Positions 6,596-12,980 of a stretch of 14,217 nucleotides of DNA are shown here, piece by piece (the stretch's first letter is position 1; each line of letters begins with the position of its first letter). Made by a program: the position numbers and the translations under genes. Origin of the DNA: Acidimicrobiaceae bacterium (GTDB taxonomy: Bacteria; Actinomycetota; Acidimicrobiia; Acidimicrobiales; Bog-793); NCBI GenBank assembly GCA_025463965.1, contig JAODBN010000396.1, positions 1 through 14,217 of the forward strand. The letters run 5' to 3'. The notes beneath the pieces were generated by a model. That model ran no database searches, was not told where the DNA came from, and was given only the letters and a program-made list of their open reading frames with translations.

Positions 6596-7707
6596 TCCGC
6601 CTCCGATCCGAGATCGCCACGCTCTCCGCGTACTCCGCGGGACGCTCGGGGGCTGCAGAGGAGGGTCGCTACGCCGGTAAGGCGCTCCTCGGCTCGAACG
6701 AACTGGCCTTCGGGCCGCTGCCGGCGGTGCTCGAGGCCATCGCCGCAGCCGCACCGCACGTCCATCGCTACCCCGATCCCGAGGCGCGAGCGCTTCGCGA
6801 GGCGATCGCGGCGCAGCACGGGTTGACCGTCAGCGGCGTCGCCGTGGGCACCGGCTCCGCCGAGGTCTGCCGCCAGGCGCTCTTCGCCGTGGCCGGCCCT
6901 GGCGACGAGGTCGTGCTGGCCGATCCGACCTTTCCCGAGTACCGCACGATCGCCACGCTGAGCGGTGCAGGGGTCGTCGCCGTCCCGCTCGTCGAGCACG
7001 TGCACGATCTGGCGACGATGGGCGCCGCGATCAACGAGCGGAGCCGGGCGATCGTCATCTGCAACCCGAACAACCCGACGGGCACAGCGCTTTCGCACCG
7101 CGCGATCGCGGAATTCGTCGCAACCTTGCCGCGGGACCTGCTCGTCGTGGTCGACGAGGCCTACGCGGAGTTTGCCGACAAGGAGACCGTCGCCGGTTCC
7201 GGCTTCGTGCGCGCGCACGACAACGTGCTCGTCCTGCGCACCTTCTCGAAGGCCTACGGCCTGGCCGGACTGCGCGTCGGCTACGGCCTCGGCTCGCCGG
7301 AGGTGATCGAGGCGCTCTCGCGAACTCGCGTGCCGTTCGGGGTGAGCGCCCTTGCTCAGGTGGCGGCCACGGCCTCGCTCGCCGCGGGTGCGAACCTGGC
7401 GCTCCGGGTCACCCAGGTGGTCGCCGAGCGCGCCCGCGTCGTCCAAGGCTTGCGTCGCCTCGGCGTCGCCGTGCCGGATTCGCAGGGCAACTTCTGCTGG
7501 GCTCCCTTCGGTGAGCGCTCGGCCGATGCCGCCACGCACCTGGCGGACGCCGGCGTCTTCGTCCGCCCGTTCCACGGGGCGCTGCGGATCACGATCGGCA
7601 GCCCCGAAGAGAACGAGCGCCTTCTCGGCGCGGTCGAGGAGTTCCTCGAGACGAACCCCTTAGACGGCGTCCTGGACGGGCCCGCTCGAGCCCCGAGCGC
7701 CCGGTGA
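6592..7707 (+). CDS. hisC: HisC-like PLP aminotransferase (histidinol-phosphate aminotransferase family)
   Basis: The product has 371 residues, a class I/II fold-type I aminotransferase. The cofactor residues are all present: NPNNPTG with N161, D188 and Y191 in VVVDEAYAEF, the Schiff-base lysine K220 in RTFSKAYGLAGLR, R228 and the carboxylate-binding R332. The overall layout (GSNELAFGP start, RYPDPEA at about 59-65) is that of HisC, which transfers an amino group from glutamate to imidazole acetol phosphate; related enzymes use aromatic amino acids. No other his gene is in the window, and its neighbours are cupin, Rid and LLM genes. A role in a separate pathway is therefore as likely as histidine synthesis. 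GTG 6592 is the only plausible start before the conserved region. The stop overlaps the Rid start by 4 bases. Confidence 0.85.
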   Translation: MIRLRSEIATLSAYSAGRSGAAEEGRYAGKALLGSNELAFGPLPAVLEAIAAAAPHVHRYPDPEARALREAIAAQHGLTVSGVAVGTGSAEVCRQALFAVAGPGDEVVLADPTFPEYRTIATLSGAGVVAVPLVEHVHDLATMGAAINERSRAIVICNPNNPTGTALSHRAIAEFVATLPRDLLVVVDEAYAEFADKETVAGSGFVRAHDNVLVLRTFSKAYGLAGLRVGYGLGSPEVIEALSRTRVPFGVSALAQVAATASLAAGANLALRVTQVVAERARVVQGLRRLGVAVPDSQGNFCWAPFGERSADAATHLADAGVFVRPFHGALRITIGSPEENERLLGAVEEFLETNPLDGVLDGPARAPSAR

Positions 7708-8105
7708 GCACGCCGGAGCCTTCGCCGGGACCGACCGACCGTCACCGCGAGGGCGGCAGCTACGAGGAGATCGCCGGCTACAGCCGCGGAGCTCGTCGCG
7801 GCCACCATCTCGCGGTGAGCGGGACGACCGCCGGTGGAACCTCCGCAGCAGGCGACACGTACACCCAGGCCCGCGATGCGCTCTCCCGGGCGATCGCGTC
7901 GGTCGAGCAGCTCGGCGGCCGCCGGGGCGACGTGCTCCGCAGCCGGTTGCTTCTCGCCCCACAAGCCGACTGGGAGGCCGCGAGCCGCGCGCACCGCGAG
8001 CTCCTCGGGGACGTCGCTCCGGCGAACAGCACCTACTTCGTGCACGCCCTCGTCGGTGACGACCTCCTCGTCGAGGTCGAGCTCGACGCTGTGATCCTCG
8101 AATGA
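7704..8105 (+). CDS. Rid-family (YjgF/YER057c/UK114) protein lacking the RidA catalytic arginine
   Basis: The product has 133 residues. After a 25-residue Pro/polar N-terminus comes the chorismate-mutase-like Rid fold: HLAVSGTTAGG, QARDALSRAIASVEQLGG, DWEAASRAHRELLGD and the C-terminal LVEVELDAV. In RidA, an Arg (R105 of the E. coli protein, in PARS) binds the imine substrate carboxylate. Here the aligned position is N108 (PANST), so classic 2-aminoacrylate deaminase activity is doubtful. Groups Rid4 to Rid7 also lack this Arg and have mostly unknown functions. GTG 7704 overlaps the aminotransferase stop in GTGA, so translation is coupled. In Rut-type pathways a Rid protein (RutC) assists an LLM monooxygenase (RutA), which fits the LLM genes that follow. 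Confidence 0.86.
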   Translation: MSTPEPSPGPTDRHREGGSYEEIAGYSRGARRGHHLAVSGTTAGGTSAAGDTYTQARDALSRAIASVEQLGGRRGDVLRSRLLLAPQADWEAASRAHRELLGDVAPANSTYFVHALVGDDLLVEVELDAVILE

Positions 8106-8110
8106 GGCAA

Positions 8111-8128
8111 GCTCGCGAGATGGCGAGC
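8111..8128 (+). repeat. Short inverted repeat between the Rid and LLM-1 genes
   Basis: GCTCGC (8111-8116) and GCGAGC (8123-8128) are exact complements around a 6-base loop. The site fills most of the 40-base gap between the Rid stop and the LLM-1 start. It has no T-run, so it is not a standard terminator; it could be an RNA processing or stability hairpin. It may also be chance. Confidence 0.2.
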
Positions 8129-8145
8129 GCTGGGAGACCCCGCCG

Positions 8146-9156
8146 GTGCTGACAACGAGCCTGCGCCTGAACAACGACACCCCGGCCGCCACCTTTGTCC
8201 AGCTTGCGGTCGTCGCCGAAGAAGCGGGTTTCGACCAGCTGTGGGTCTCCCACGACCTGCTATTGCGATCGGCCCCCGTGCTGCTCGCCGCGGCGGCAGG
8301 GGCGACCTCACGACTGCGTCTCGGAACCGGGATCCTCAACCCCTACTCGGCCCATCCTGTCGAGCTCGCCATGCACGCGGCGACCCTCCAAGAGGTCTCG
8401 GGCGGGAGGGCCATGTTGGGTCTCGCTGCGGGCGCAGCAGAGTTCCTCTCCAAGGCGGCGATCAAACAGGACCGGCCGCTCGCCCGCACCCGGGAGGCCG
8501 TGCTCGCCTGCCGCGCGCTGCTCGACGGCGGCGATCCTTCCGAGCTGGCCGGCGCCGGCGACTGGGCGCCGGGCACTCGCCTGCTCGTGCCAAATGATGT
8601 TCCGGTGCCGATCTACCTCGGCGCGATGAGCCCGAAGATGCTGGCGCTCGCCGGCGAGATCGCGGACGGCGCGCTGGCGCTCTTGTATCCGCCCGAGCAC
8701 TACCCGGTGGCCGCCGCCCAGATCGCCGAAGGCGCCCGTTCGGCCGGCAGGGATCCGGCCGAGCTCGACGTCCCGGCCTGCGTCTGGGTCTCGATCGACG
8801 AGGACCGCGAGCGCGCCGCTGCCCCGCTGGCCGAAAAGCTCGCCTTCTACGGGTCGGCCTTCGCCCCCTACCTTCTTGCCAGAGCGGGCCTTACACCGGC
8901 CGACTTCCAGCCTGCTGCAGCAGCATTGGCCTCGGGTGACGTCGCCCTCGCCCGCTCGCTCATCTCGCCGCAGATGCTCTCACTCGGCATCTGCGGGGAT
9001 CCCGACGACGTCGTCGAGCGCTGTTCAGGACTCGTCGACGCCGGCGCCACCCACCTCTCCTTCGGCCCCCCGCTCGGGCCGGACCCGATCGCGGCGGTGT
9101 CCCTCCTCGGGCGCCGGGTCATCCCCCGCCTCGTCGCAATGACGCCCGGGGTCTGA
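8146..9156 (+). CDS. LLM-class flavin/F420-dependent oxidoreductase 1
   Basis: The product has 336 residues in the luciferase-like TIM-barrel family. Visible family patterns are AVVAEEAGFDQLWVSHD (about 21-37), LRLGTGILNPYSAHPVELA (about 57-75), VSGGRAMLGLAAG (about 84-96), VPIYLGAMSPKMLALAGEIADG (about 154-175) and a C-terminal GDPDDVVERC...GATHLSFGPP. These resemble the F420-dependent branch (Mer, methylene-tetrahydromethanopterin reductase-like) more than the FMN monooxygenase branch, but cofactor and substrate are not certain. GTG 8146 has TGGGAG about 9 bases upstream. It is followed 7 bases on by the TIGR04076 gene and then by a second, diverged LLM gene, which suggests a joint role. 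Confidence 0.88.
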   Translation: MLTTSLRLNNDTPAATFVQLAVVAEEAGFDQLWVSHDLLLRSAPVLLAAAAGATSRLRLGTGILNPYSAHPVELAMHAATLQEVSGGRAMLGLAAGAAEFLSKAAIKQDRPLARTREAVLACRALLDGGDPSELAGAGDWAPGTRLLVPNDVPVPIYLGAMSPKMLALAGEIADGALALLYPPEHYPVAAAQIAEGARSAGRDPAELDVPACVWVSIDEDRERAAAPLAEKLAFYGSAFAPYLLARAGLTPADFQPAAAALASGDVALARSLISPQMLSLGICGDPDDVVERCSGLVDAGATHLSFGPPLGPDPIAAVSLLGRRVIPRLVAMTPGV

Positions 9157-9163
9157 GCGCGCC

Positions 9164-9469
9164 GTGGAGCTGTACGACCTGCGGGTCGTCGTGGAGCGGG
9201 TGGAGGGCCGATCCGTGTGCGGGCTCGCCCCCGGGGACTTCTTCGAGCTGAGCGCCAGCAACCGCCTGACGATCCCCGCCGGCAAGCACTTCTGCATCTA
9301 CGCGCTCGCCGCGGTCTTGCCGCTCCTTCCGGCCAAGCAGCGCAGCCTGCCGGAGGACGACTGGCTCGAGCAGGACTGCCTCGCCGCGTGCCCCGATCCC
9401 GACGAGCGCCTCGTGATGCGCATCGAGCGCGTCGGGCGAAGCTCCCTCGACGCCACTGAGCTGACGTGA
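9164..9469 (+). CDS. TIGR04076-family small protein
   Basis: The product has 101 residues. The layout matches the TIGR04076 family of unknown function: YDLRVVVERVEG at the start, a C19 followed by GLAPGDFFEL, a Cys in the middle (C44 in HFCIYALAAVLPLLPA) and the typical AACPDPDERLVMRIERV end (C76-P-D-P). It has four cysteines (19, 44, 72, 76). No enzyme activity is established for the family to my knowledge. It sits tightly between two LLM oxidoreductases (7 bases after one, 58 bases before the other), suggesting that it is an accessory or small subunit of that system. GTG 9164 is the only start in reach; its ribosome site is weak, so coupling to LLM-1 is likely. Confidence 0.82.
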   Translation: MELYDLRVVVERVEGRSVCGLAPGDFFELSASNRLTIPAGKHFCIYALAAVLPLLPAKQRSLPEDDWLEQDCLAACPDPDERLVMRIERVGRSSLDATELT

Positions 9470-9527
9470 GAGCGCTTCGGCGCCGAGCCAGCCGACTGGC
9501 GCACCAGGTCGGCGCGCCGTTCGCGAG

Positions 9528-10547
9528 ATGACCACCACAGGGGCCGTTCGCTTCGGGCTCGGCTTCCAGTCCGACAAGTCGCCCGCTGAGTACGAGCGCC
9601 TCGCTGCTGCCGGCGAGCGCTACGGCTTCGACGTCCTCAGCGTCTTCGGCGACCTCTACTTCCAGCCGCCGCTCCCCGCGCTACTCGCGATGGCTCGGGT
9701 CACCGAGCGCGTCCTGCTCGGGCCGGCGTGCCTCAACCCCTTCACCGTCCATCCGGTCGAGATCGCCGGCCAGATCGCGGCGCTCGACGTAGCGAGCGGC
9801 GGGCGCGCCTACCTCGGCCTCGCGCGGGGAAGCTGGCTCGGTGAGCTCGGGGTCGACCAGCGTGACGGAGCGCAGGCGGTGGCCGAGGCCGCGGCGGTCG
9901 TCGTGGCGCTCCTCGCCGGGCGGACGGACGGCGTGGAAGGCCGCAGGTTCCGCCTCCCGCCAGGTGCGCGCCTTCGGGAGCAGCCACTTCGCGACCGGGT
10001 CCCGGTCCTCGTCGGCACGTGGAGCCCGCGTCTGTCTGGGTTGGCGGCGGACTTCGCCGACGAGGTGAAGATCGGGGGGTCCGCAAACCCGGCGATGGTG
10101 CCGCTCATGCGCAAGTGGCTCAGCGCGCGGACGGGCCCAGGTTCGCACCGCTCCGATCCGGTGGGCATCGTGATGGGCGCGGTCACCGTGGTGGATGCCG
10201 ACGGCCACGCGGCACGCCGCCTCGCCCGCCAAGAGGTGGCCATGTACCTCGAGGTCGTCGGTGGCCTCGACCGCACCCTCACCGTGGAGCCGGAGCTGCT
10301 CTCGCTCCTCGGTCAACGTCTCGCGGCCGGCGACCGCGCGGGCGCCGGCGCGCTCGTCCCCGACGATCTTCTCGCCCGCTTCGCCTTCGCCGGCACGCCG
10401 AGCGAGGTCAGCGCGCAAGCGCTCGAGCTCCTCGACGCGGGCGCGGACCGCATCGAGTTCGGCACCCCGCACGGGCTCACCGACGCAGCGGGCGTGGCCC
10501 TTCTTGGAAGCGAGGTCCTCCCGGTGTTGCGCGCCGAGCTCGCCTGA
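9528..10547 (+). CDS. LLM-class flavin/F420-dependent oxidoreductase 2
   Basis: The product has 339 residues and is a second luciferase-like oxidoreductase, clearly related to the first but diverged. Shared blocks are CLNPFTVHPVEIAGQ (about 68-82), ASGGRAYLGLARGSW (about 89-103), VPVLVGTWSPRLSGLAADFAD (about 158-178) and the C-terminal GADRIEFGTPHG. The ARGSW/GELGV segment follows the Gly-rich turn that binds the flavin or F420 phosphate in related enzymes. Its reaction is unknown. ATG 9528 has only GCGAG before it. It ends 12 bases before the convergent IclR stop, closing the plus-strand cluster. It could act as a homodimer or pair with LLM-1, as LuxA pairs with LuxB (inference). Confidence 0.88.
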   Translation: MTTTGAVRFGLGFQSDKSPAEYERLAAAGERYGFDVLSVFGDLYFQPPLPALLAMARVTERVLLGPACLNPFTVHPVEIAGQIAALDVASGGRAYLGLARGSWLGELGVDQRDGAQAVAEAAAVVVALLAGRTDGVEGRRFRLPPGARLREQPLRDRVPVLVGTWSPRLSGLAADFADEVKIGGSANPAMVPLMRKWLSARTGPGSHRSDPVGIVMGAVTVVDADGHAARRLARQEVAMYLEVVGGLDRTLTVEPELLSLLGQRLAAGDRAGAGALVPDDLLARFAFAGTPSEVSAQALELLDAGADRIEFGTPHGLTDAAGVALLGSEVLPVLRAELA

Positions 10548-10559
10548 CGAGGCGCTCGA

Positions 10560-11453
10560 TCAGGCGGCTGAGGAGCCGGCGGCTTCCTCTGCTGCGACGA
10601 GCGCTTGGGGTTCCCCCGGCGCCGAGGGGTAGCGGGCACCGAGGCGACGGCTCAGCCCGCGGCTCGCTGCCTGGATGGCGGGAACGCACTCGGCCAGGCG
10701 GAGCTCGCTGACCGAGGTCGTGATGGCGAGCGCCGCCACCACGTGGCCGCGGCCGCCGAACAACGGAGCGGCCACCGAGGCGAACCCGACGTGCGCCTCT
10801 TCGTGCTCGGTGGCATACCCTCGGACACGAACCGCCGCCAGCTCCTCCTCGAGGCGCTCGACCGACACGATCGAGCGGGCGGTGCGGGCGCCGAGGCCCG
10901 AGGCGATGGTCTTTCGCAACAGCTCGGCAGGTCCGAACGCGAGCATGCACTTGCCCGTCGCGGTGCAGTGCAGCGGCAGACGACCGCCCACCTGGGACGG
11001 CACGGCCACGGACTTTCGACCCACGATCTTCTCGGCGTACATGACCTCGGTCCCCTCGAGCACGGCGAGATGCACCGTCTGCAAGGTGGCCACGTACACG
11101 TCCTCCATGAACGGCAGCGCGGCGTCGCACAGCGAGCGCCGCCCGGGCACCCGCTGTCCGAGCTCGAACAGGCGCGGCCCGAGGCGGAAGCTGTCTCCGG
11201 AGCGCTCGAGCACGCCCCAGGTGACGAGGTCGCAGCACAGCCGGTGGACCGACGCCTTGGCGATGGAGGTCCGCCGGGCCAGCTCGGAGAGGCCCATCTG
11301 GCCGTCGGCCCCGAGGGTCTCCACGATCAGCTGGACCTTGCCGAGGACCGAACGCCGGTCGACATCGGGGTCGACCGGTGCCGATTGGGCTTCGGAGAAT
11401 CCGACGCGCAGATCGGACGGCGGCTCGAGGACCGCCCAAGACTTCGCTGGCAT
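10560..11453 (-). CDS. IclR-family transcriptional regulator
   Basis: The product has 297 residues. A 34-residue leader is followed by the winged helix-turn-helix (about 35-95, LSELARRTSIAKASVHRL as the HTH core). The IclR effector-binding domain (about 110-272) has the usual LPLHCTATGKCMLAF and EEAHVGFASVAAPLF motifs. IclR proteins bind as dimers or tetramers to palindromes and usually control nearby catabolic genes. The gene is divergent from the Rieske operon and convergent with LLM-2, so the Rieske operon is its most likely target. ATG 11453 is chosen because AGGAGG lies 4 bases upstream. An in-frame ATG at 11498 would add 15 residues and place that ribosome site inside the gene. The Ala/Glu-rich tail after 280 is probably disordered. 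Confidence 0.92.
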   Translation of the reverse strand: MPAKSWAVLEPPSDLRVGFSEAQSAPVDPDVDRRSVLGKVQLIVETLGADGQMGLSELARRTSIAKASVHRLCCDLVTWGVLERSGDSFRLGPRLFELGQRVPGRRSLCDAALPFMEDVYVATLQTVHLAVLEGTEVMYAEKIVGRKSVAVPSQVGGRLPLHCTATGKCMLAFGPAELLRKTIASGLGARTARSIVSVERLEEELAAVRVRGYATEHEEAHVGFASVAAPLFGGRGHVVAALAITTSVSELRLAECVPAIQAASRGLSRRLGARYPSAPGEPQALVAAEEAAGSSAA

Positions 11454-11457
11454 GGTG

Positions 11458-11463
11458 CCTCCT
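11458..11463 (-). promoter_or_regulatory. Ribosome binding site deciding the IclR start
   Basis: Read on the minus strand, AGGAGG ends 4 bases before the ATG at 11453 and is part of a longer GGAGGGAGGAGG purine run. It selects this start over the in-frame ATG at 11498. Confidence 0.7.
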
Positions 11464-11487
11464 CCCTCCCGGAGCATGCCACGGCGA

Positions 11488-11511
11488 TTGACACGCAACC
11501 TCCATGTTGTG
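11488..11511. promoter_or_regulatory. Candidate operator/promoter in the IclR-Rieske divergent region
   Basis: A consensus TTGACA (11488-11493, plus strand) abuts an interrupted palindrome, CAAC-N6-GTTG (11496-11509), with one more pairing C/G at each side (11494, 11511). IclR regulators bind short palindromes close to their own start; this one lies 35-60 bases from the IclR ATG. I see no good -10 box at 16-18 bases from the TTGACA, so the hexamer may be coincidental. The rest of the 264-base gap (11454-11717) holds GC-rich repeats such as GGCGCC-AC-GGCGCC near 11545 and no gene. Confidence 0.3.
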
Positions 11512-11717
11512 GCCGTCGCCCGTTAAGCCTCTGTTACCGCGTGCGGCGCCACGGCGCCCGTCCCGTCTCGAGCCGCGGGGCGCCGAGAGGCTGTACAACG
11601 CCCGCGACCTGGGTCGGAGCTGGTCCGCTGGCCGGACCGTCGGCCCTTCCCGAGCAGAGGCGCGTCCCTAGCATCGGTGCTCGCACCTCACGAATTGCTG
11701 ATCGGAATCTTCGCCTC

Positions 11718-12980
11718 ATGACCTCTCCGGACACCGCCAGCAGCCAAGGACCATCCCGGGACGACCGCCGCACCTCCCCGGGGCGGACGGACTGGACCTC
11801 GTGGCCGGCCTACGACGCGGCCGAGCTCGGCTTTTCGGACTACTGGTACCCCGTGCAGTGGTCGTCCCAGGTCACCAAGCGGCCGCTGCCGATCACCCTT
11901 CGAGGCGAGCGCCTGGTGCTGCTGCGCGACGGCGGGCGGGTCTACGCCCTGAACGATCGCTGCCTGCACCGCGGCGTGCCGCTCTCCCTCGGTCGCCAGG
12001 AGTTCCCCGGCACCTTGAGCTGCCCCTATCACGGCTGGACCTACCGGCTGACCGACGGTGAGCTCTGCGCGGTGATCACCGACGGGCCGGACTCGCCGAT
12101 CTGCGGCAAGGTGGCCGTGCGCAGCTACCCCGTCGAGGAGCGCCTCGGGCTCGTGTGGGTGTTCTCGGGCACCGGCGACCCGCATCCCCTCGACACCCAG
12201 CTCCCCGGCGAGCTGACCGCAGGGACGCCCTTCGCCATCGGCGGGCGCATCGAGGACCGGCGCGGCAACTGGCGCCTCGCCGCCGAGAACGGCTTCGACG
12301 AAGGCCACGCCAAGTACCTGCACCGCACCTCGCTGTGGCGGCTCTTCAAGACCATGCCGACCTGGAACCGCACCCACATCGAGCAAGTGGGGCGGTGGAT
12401 CTACCGGGTCCAGGACGAGGTGCACTGGGACGCCACCTTCCCCGGGGTCGGCACCTGGAGCAACCGCCGCTGGTGGAAGCAGCGCCCGCCCGAGCAGTCC
12501 TTCACCCTCGGAAACACCGGTGCGGCGAAAAAGCAGGACCCCGTCATCGCGGGCCAGGGCTGGCCGGGCTTCGCCTCCCTCTCGCTCCCCGGCGTGCTGC
12601 GCATCGCCTACCCCCAGTTCATCCACTACGAGTTCTACGTCCCGATGGACCGGGCGCGGCACCGTTACGTCGGGTTCATGGTGCAGTTCAAGACCGGCCT
12701 GCAGCGGACCTGGTTCTTCACCCGCTACCTCGGTGCGATCCGCTGGCTCTTCCATGGGAACTTCTCCGACCAGGACGCATGGATGGTCGAGGAGACCGAC
12801 TGTCCCCCCGAGCGCCTCTATCGACCGGACTCGTCGCTGCTCGCCTGGCGCCGCTTGTGCGAGCAGGGCAACCCCTTTTCCGCTTCGGCTGAGCCCGCCG
12901 GCGACGGGGCCCCCGCCGACGGGCCCACCGTCGACGGGCCCACAGCCGACGGGCCCACAGCCGACGGGGCCGAAAGATGA
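11718..12980 (+). CDS. Rieske non-heme iron oxygenase, CarAa-like terminal oxygenase subunit
   Basis: The product has 420 residues. The Rieske [2Fe-2S] ligands are C82-x-H84 (CLHRG) and C102-x2-H105 (CPYHGWTY). The catalytic iron site is seen as ENGFDEGH with H197, H202 and a likely D353 (SDQDAWM). The blocks ALNDRCLHRGVPLS, NWRLAAENGFD and LPGVLRIAYP are close to CarAa, the carbazole 1,9a-dioxygenase terminal oxygenase, and related single-subunit enzymes, judged from memory of that family. It would use electrons from a ferredoxin/reductase to oxidise an aromatic or cyclic substrate; no such partner gene is in the window. The last 30 residues are a DGPTA repeat tail. ATG 11718 has a weak ribosome site. 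The stop overlaps the hydrolase start in ATGA. Confidence 0.9.
   Translation: MTSPDTASSQGPSRDDRRTSPGRTDWTSWPAYDAAELGFSDYWYPVQWSSQVTKRPLPITLRGERLVLLRDGGRVYALNDRCLHRGVPLSLGRQEFPGTLSCPYHGWTYRLTDGELCAVITDGPDSPICGKVAVRSYPVEERLGLVWVFSGTGDPHPLDTQLPGELTAGTPFAIGGRIEDRRGNWRLAAENGFDEGHAKYLHRTSLWRLFKTMPTWNRTHIEQVGRWIYRVQDEVHWDATFPGVGTWSNRRWWKQRPPEQSFTLGNTGAAKKQDPVIAGQGWPGFASLSLPGVLRIAYPQFIHYEFYVPMDRARHRYVGFMVQFKTGLQRTWFFTRYLGAIRWLFHGNFSDQDAWMVEETDCPPERLYRPDSSLLAWRRLCEQGNPFSASAEPAGDGAPADGPTVDGPTADGPTADGAER
12900..12974 (+). repeat. Five imperfect 15-bp tandem repeats in the Rieske gene 3' end
   Basis: Five in-frame 15-base units (12900, 12915, 12930, 12945, 12960) of the form GCCGACGGGCCCACA encode GDGAP, ADGPT, VDGPT, ADGPT and ADGAE just before the stop. 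The middle three differ by one to three bases. They make an acidic, flexible tail outside the Rieske fold. Such exact repeats are prone to copy-number change by slippage, always in frame. Confidence 0.85.

Noticed and set aside
6076..7575. 499-codon open frame on the minus strand
   Set aside because: It is antisense to the cupin and aminotransferase genes, is His/Arg/Gly-rich and shows no family motif. The plus-strand proteins have intact catalytic residues.
8120..8152. 10-codon ATG frame just before LLM-1, ending over its GTG start
   Set aside because: It is very short, Arg-rich, has no ribosome site and overlaps the 8111-8128 hairpin. It is weaker than the mini-ORF at 6545.
10570..10589. 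Near-palindrome GAGGAGCCGGCGGCTTCCTC as a two-way terminator between LLM-2 and IclR
   Set aside because: It lies inside the IclR coding end, has a bulge and a 3-base loop and lacks a T-run. Its bases are explained by Ala/Glu/Ser codons.
10605..11717. Upstream in-frame extension of the Rieske frame (would give about 791 residues from 10605)
   Set aside because: The extension lies antisense to the well-supported IclR gene, has no motif of its own and is typical of stop-free shadow frames in GC-rich DNA. The Rieske protein is complete from ATG 11718.
12900..12974. Tandem repeats as a CRISPR-like or mobile element
   Set aside because: The units are contiguous 15-mers without spacers and are in frame with the Rieske protein.
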